From: CAZKUN01 sp964555935
Lineage (GTDB): Bacteria > Armatimonadota > Zipacnadia > Zipacnadales > VGFC01
Direction: 5' to 3'
DNA: 51,288 nt
Assembly (NCBI GenBank): GCA_964555935.1
Contig: CAZKUN010000038.1
Span: 1-51,288 of the forward strand
The translations under genes were made by a program, and so were the position numbers. Below are positions 49,567 through 51,288 of this stretch, piece by piece. The notes beneath the pieces are model-generated. The model had not been told where the DNA came from, made no database searches, and saw only the letters and a program-made list of their open reading frames with translations. Each line of letters starts with the position of its first letter. Within the stretch, counting starts at the first letter, position 1.

Positions 49567-51288
49567 CTAGTTGTACTCAACCCAGAAGGGGCTGGCCCAG
49601 GCGATCTCGGGGTCGCCGTCCGGGGCTTCCGGGTCGGCTTGGAAGACGCGAACGTAGTAGTACGATTCGCCGGCGCGCGTATCGTTGTCCGTGTATTCGA
49701 GCGTGACCTCGTAACCGGAGACTTCCTGGGTGAGGACGTATTTGCCGTTCTTGATGATATCGAGCCGGCTCAACTCGTGAGGCGCGGTCACGTGGATACT
49801 GAAAGTGGGCGAATCGCTCGCCGGGAACCGGGTCCCGACCGCGTGGTCGTCGGCGGTGATGTCCATGACGATCTCGTCCGTCGCCGCGAAGGTCCGGCGA
49901 GCGAGCATGGCATCCAGCAGGGACTCGCGGGAGACATCCTCGGCGTACACTCCGGCCCAACTGTTGTGGGTTGACCCATGGTCGCTGAAGCTAACGAAAC
50001 CGTAGGTGTTGCCTATCTCAAGCGCATCCTGGGCGAAGTGGCCTGGGTCGTCGGTCTGCGTGGGGCCGCGCTTCTCACCCTCGGGCATGTTCCACGCCTC
50101 ATAGCTGCCGCGGGCGCCCTGGTAGATCTCAAGCAGGCAGTCGAAGGCCGCGTTCGGCCAGTTCCAGTCGGCCAGCGGCCCAGAGGCGAAGGTGTGAGGG
50201 ACGATGACGCACTTCTGGCCCGGTTGGGCGTGGACTTCGTCCTCGATCCACTGCCAGAGATTCGGCGGGAGGTTGTCGGGACTGTCCTTGGTTCTGTCGG
50301 CCAGCCTCAGCGGCGCGCCGCGGTTGAGGAAGATGATGTTGCGGTGGCCTGCGGGACGCGAGAGACTATGCTCGTAGCTGTACATCCCCAGGAAGTGGGG
50401 CGGGCAGTGCATGAGGTCGGTGGCCTTCTGCGACCACCACCAATGGTAGTCGCGCAGACCGTCCGGCCACTCGCCGGCGGTGACCTGGTTGTGGTCGCCG
50501 AGCCCCATGAAGTCGAGGTTGGCGGCATCGCGGGCGTAGCGGAAGGTGTCGAGAATCGAGCCATCGACGCCGCCGTGCCCGCGGATGTCGGTGTGGCGAT
50601 GGCAATCGCCGTAGAGGAGCGTGTAGCGATCATCAGCGATTGACTGGACGTACCTGGCGCGAGCCGAGGGAGCCTCACCCGCGGGCGGGAGCGTGACGGG
50701 CTCGCCGGCGAGGATGTAGGTGGCGGAGATCATCTCCGGGAGTTCCGCCGTGTAGACGTTGAACGGCAGAGCCTTCACGGGATCATTCGGGAGGTTATCC
50801 AACTCGCGGCCATCGGAGGCGTAAGCCACGACCAGCCCTCCGTCCGGCGCGCGGGACATCGAGGGTCTCTGAGAATTGCGCCCGGAGCTGTTGGCCAGTA
50901 GCCACGGCTTGGACCAGCCGTCATCGGTCAGGGCGACCGCATACTCGTGGAAGATCTCGGTCGGCGAGCGAGTCGTCCAGTGGCGGAAGACCACCCAAGG
51001 CGTTCCGCGTCCGTCGAACGCGATCTCCGGCAATTCGGCGAACTGAGCGAGGGGGCCGATCATGGCATCGGCGATGCTGTGGGCCGGCTCCTTGAGCTGC
51101 CCTCCAGACAGTACGCGCAGGCCGATGCTCCTCCTGGCATGCAGGCCGCTGCTGCCGTCGACGCGGCTGGCGCGACTGAAGTCCTTCCCCCAGTTCAGCC
51201 CTCCATCGTCCCACGCCAGCCAGATGTCGCCGTTGGGTGCGGCGGCGACCGATGCGTGAAACTGCGCCGTCGGCTCCGTTGTCACGCG
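49567..51288 (-). CDS. DUF3604/PHP-like metal-dependent protein with N-terminal BNR-like part (5' partial)
   Basis: The frame is open to the right edge, so the start is outside the window. The visible 570 residues begin with sialidase-like blades (AAAPNGDIWLAWDDGG; PEIAFDGRGTPWVVF; RAPDGGLVVAYASDG). From about 50640 down comes a PHP-type or DUF3604 domain: LYGDCHRHTDIRGHGG, LDFMGLGDHNQV, MYSYEHSL, CVIVPHTFASG and VSFSDHGSTHNSWAG hold His, Asp and Glu that could bind two or three metal ions. A final sandwich (SPTFSIHVTAPHELSRLDII) follows. DUF3604 proteins occur near sulfatases and their reaction is unknown. It lies 37 bases upstream of the Tat sulfatase on the same strand. Confidence 0.8.
   Translation of the reverse strand, partial: RVTTEPTAQFHASVAAAPNGDIWLAWDDGGLNWGKDFSRASRVDGSSGLHARRSIGLRVLSGGQLKEPAHSIADAMIGPLAQFAELPEIAFDGRGTPWVVFRHWTTRSPTEIFHEYAVALTDDGWSKPWLLANSSGRNSQRPSMSRAPDGGLVVAYASDGRELDNLPNDPVKALPFNVYTAELPEMISATYILAGEPVTLPPAGEAPSARARYVQSIADDRYTLLYGDCHRHTDIRGHGGVDGSILDTFRYARDAANLDFMGLGDHNQVTAGEWPDGLRDYHWWWSQKATDLMHCPPHFLGMYSYEHSLSRPAGHRNIIFLNRGAPLRLADRTKDSPDNLPPNLWQWIEDEVHAQPGQKCVIVPHTFASGPLADWNWPNAAFDCLLEIYQGARGSYEAWNMPEGEKRGPTQTDDPGHFAQDALEIGNTYGFVSFSDHGSTHNSWAGVYAEDVSRESLLDAMLARRTFAATDEIVMDITADDHAVGTRFPASDSPTFSIHVTAPHELSRLDIIKNGKYVLTQEVSGYEVTLEYTDNDTRAGESYYYVRVFQADPEAPDGDPEIAWASPFWVEYN

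Overview
The window is a 51.3 kb piece of a GC-rich bacterial genome, probably a metagenome-assembled scaffold: a run of ten Ns at 41261-41270 marks a contig join. It is densely coding, with no gene-free stretch above 300 bases. It has no rRNA, tRNA, CRISPR array or transposase that I can see. The gene content is exported beta-propellers, Cys-type sulfatases, SUMF1-fold proteins, a hydrazine-synthase-alpha-like di-CxxCH protein, Gfo/Idh/MocA, DUF4838 and ceramidase-like hydrolases. This mix is typical of Planctomycetota and of environmental phyla with similar lifestyles (Hydrogenedentota, Armatimonadota, Lentisphaerota). No marker gene in the window decides between them.

Layout. 1-4533: the end of a carbohydrate-binding protein, three tandem SUMF1-domain paralogs (minus strand) and a divergent FG-GAP propeller. 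4538-13523: a ceramidase-like hydrolase, a GH42-like glycosidase, and a minus-strand operon of VOC protein, di-CxxCH propeller and FAD oxidoreductase. 13737-22984: a long plus-strand run of sulfatase, nitrilase, PL22-like lyase, GH20-like protein, TIM-barrel protein and second sulfatase. 22995-25779: a frameshifted polysaccharide deacetylase and a second ceramidase-like hydrolase. 25847-26533: a VapBC-type toxin-antitoxin pair with its own promoter. 26552-30007: a DUF4838 protein and an alpha/beta hydrolase. 30080-38520: a minus-strand group of anchored conserved protein, PQQ-propeller/methyltransferase-like/malectin protein, GH130, TIM-barrel lipoprotein and sialidase-fold protein. 38635-47589: heparinase II/III (split by the N gap), acyl-CoA-ligase-like enzyme, duplicated exported protein, Gfo/Idh/MocA oxidoreductase and AAC(3)-fold acyltransferase. 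47586-51288: a Tat-exported sulfatase and a partial DUF3604-like protein.

Read together, the genes look like a catabolic island for sulfated, uronate-rich polysaccharide. It carries desulfation (three sulfatases), uronate lysis (heparinase II/III, PL22), deacetylation and de-esterification, several glycosidase-like folds, GH130 phosphorolysis and sugar oxidation. The combined function is inference. There is no SusC/SusD pair, no transporter and no transcription factor other than the antitoxin, so this is not a Bacteroidota-type PUL. The three sulfatases all need formylglycine maturation, yet none of the three SUMF1 proteins here has the copper-binding cysteine pair of true formylglycine-generating enzyme.

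Two defects can be read through. The N gap closes in frame if its flanks overlap by the shared three bases tga. The deacetylase carries a one-base frameshift in a six-G run. The intergenic spaces carry short repeat families: hairpins with covarying stems, a ggctgaaagcc element, and a CCACGAAGACACGAAG-type element that sits directly behind stop codons. Copies of the hairpin family also lie inside genes, including one that encodes a lipoprotein lipobox.
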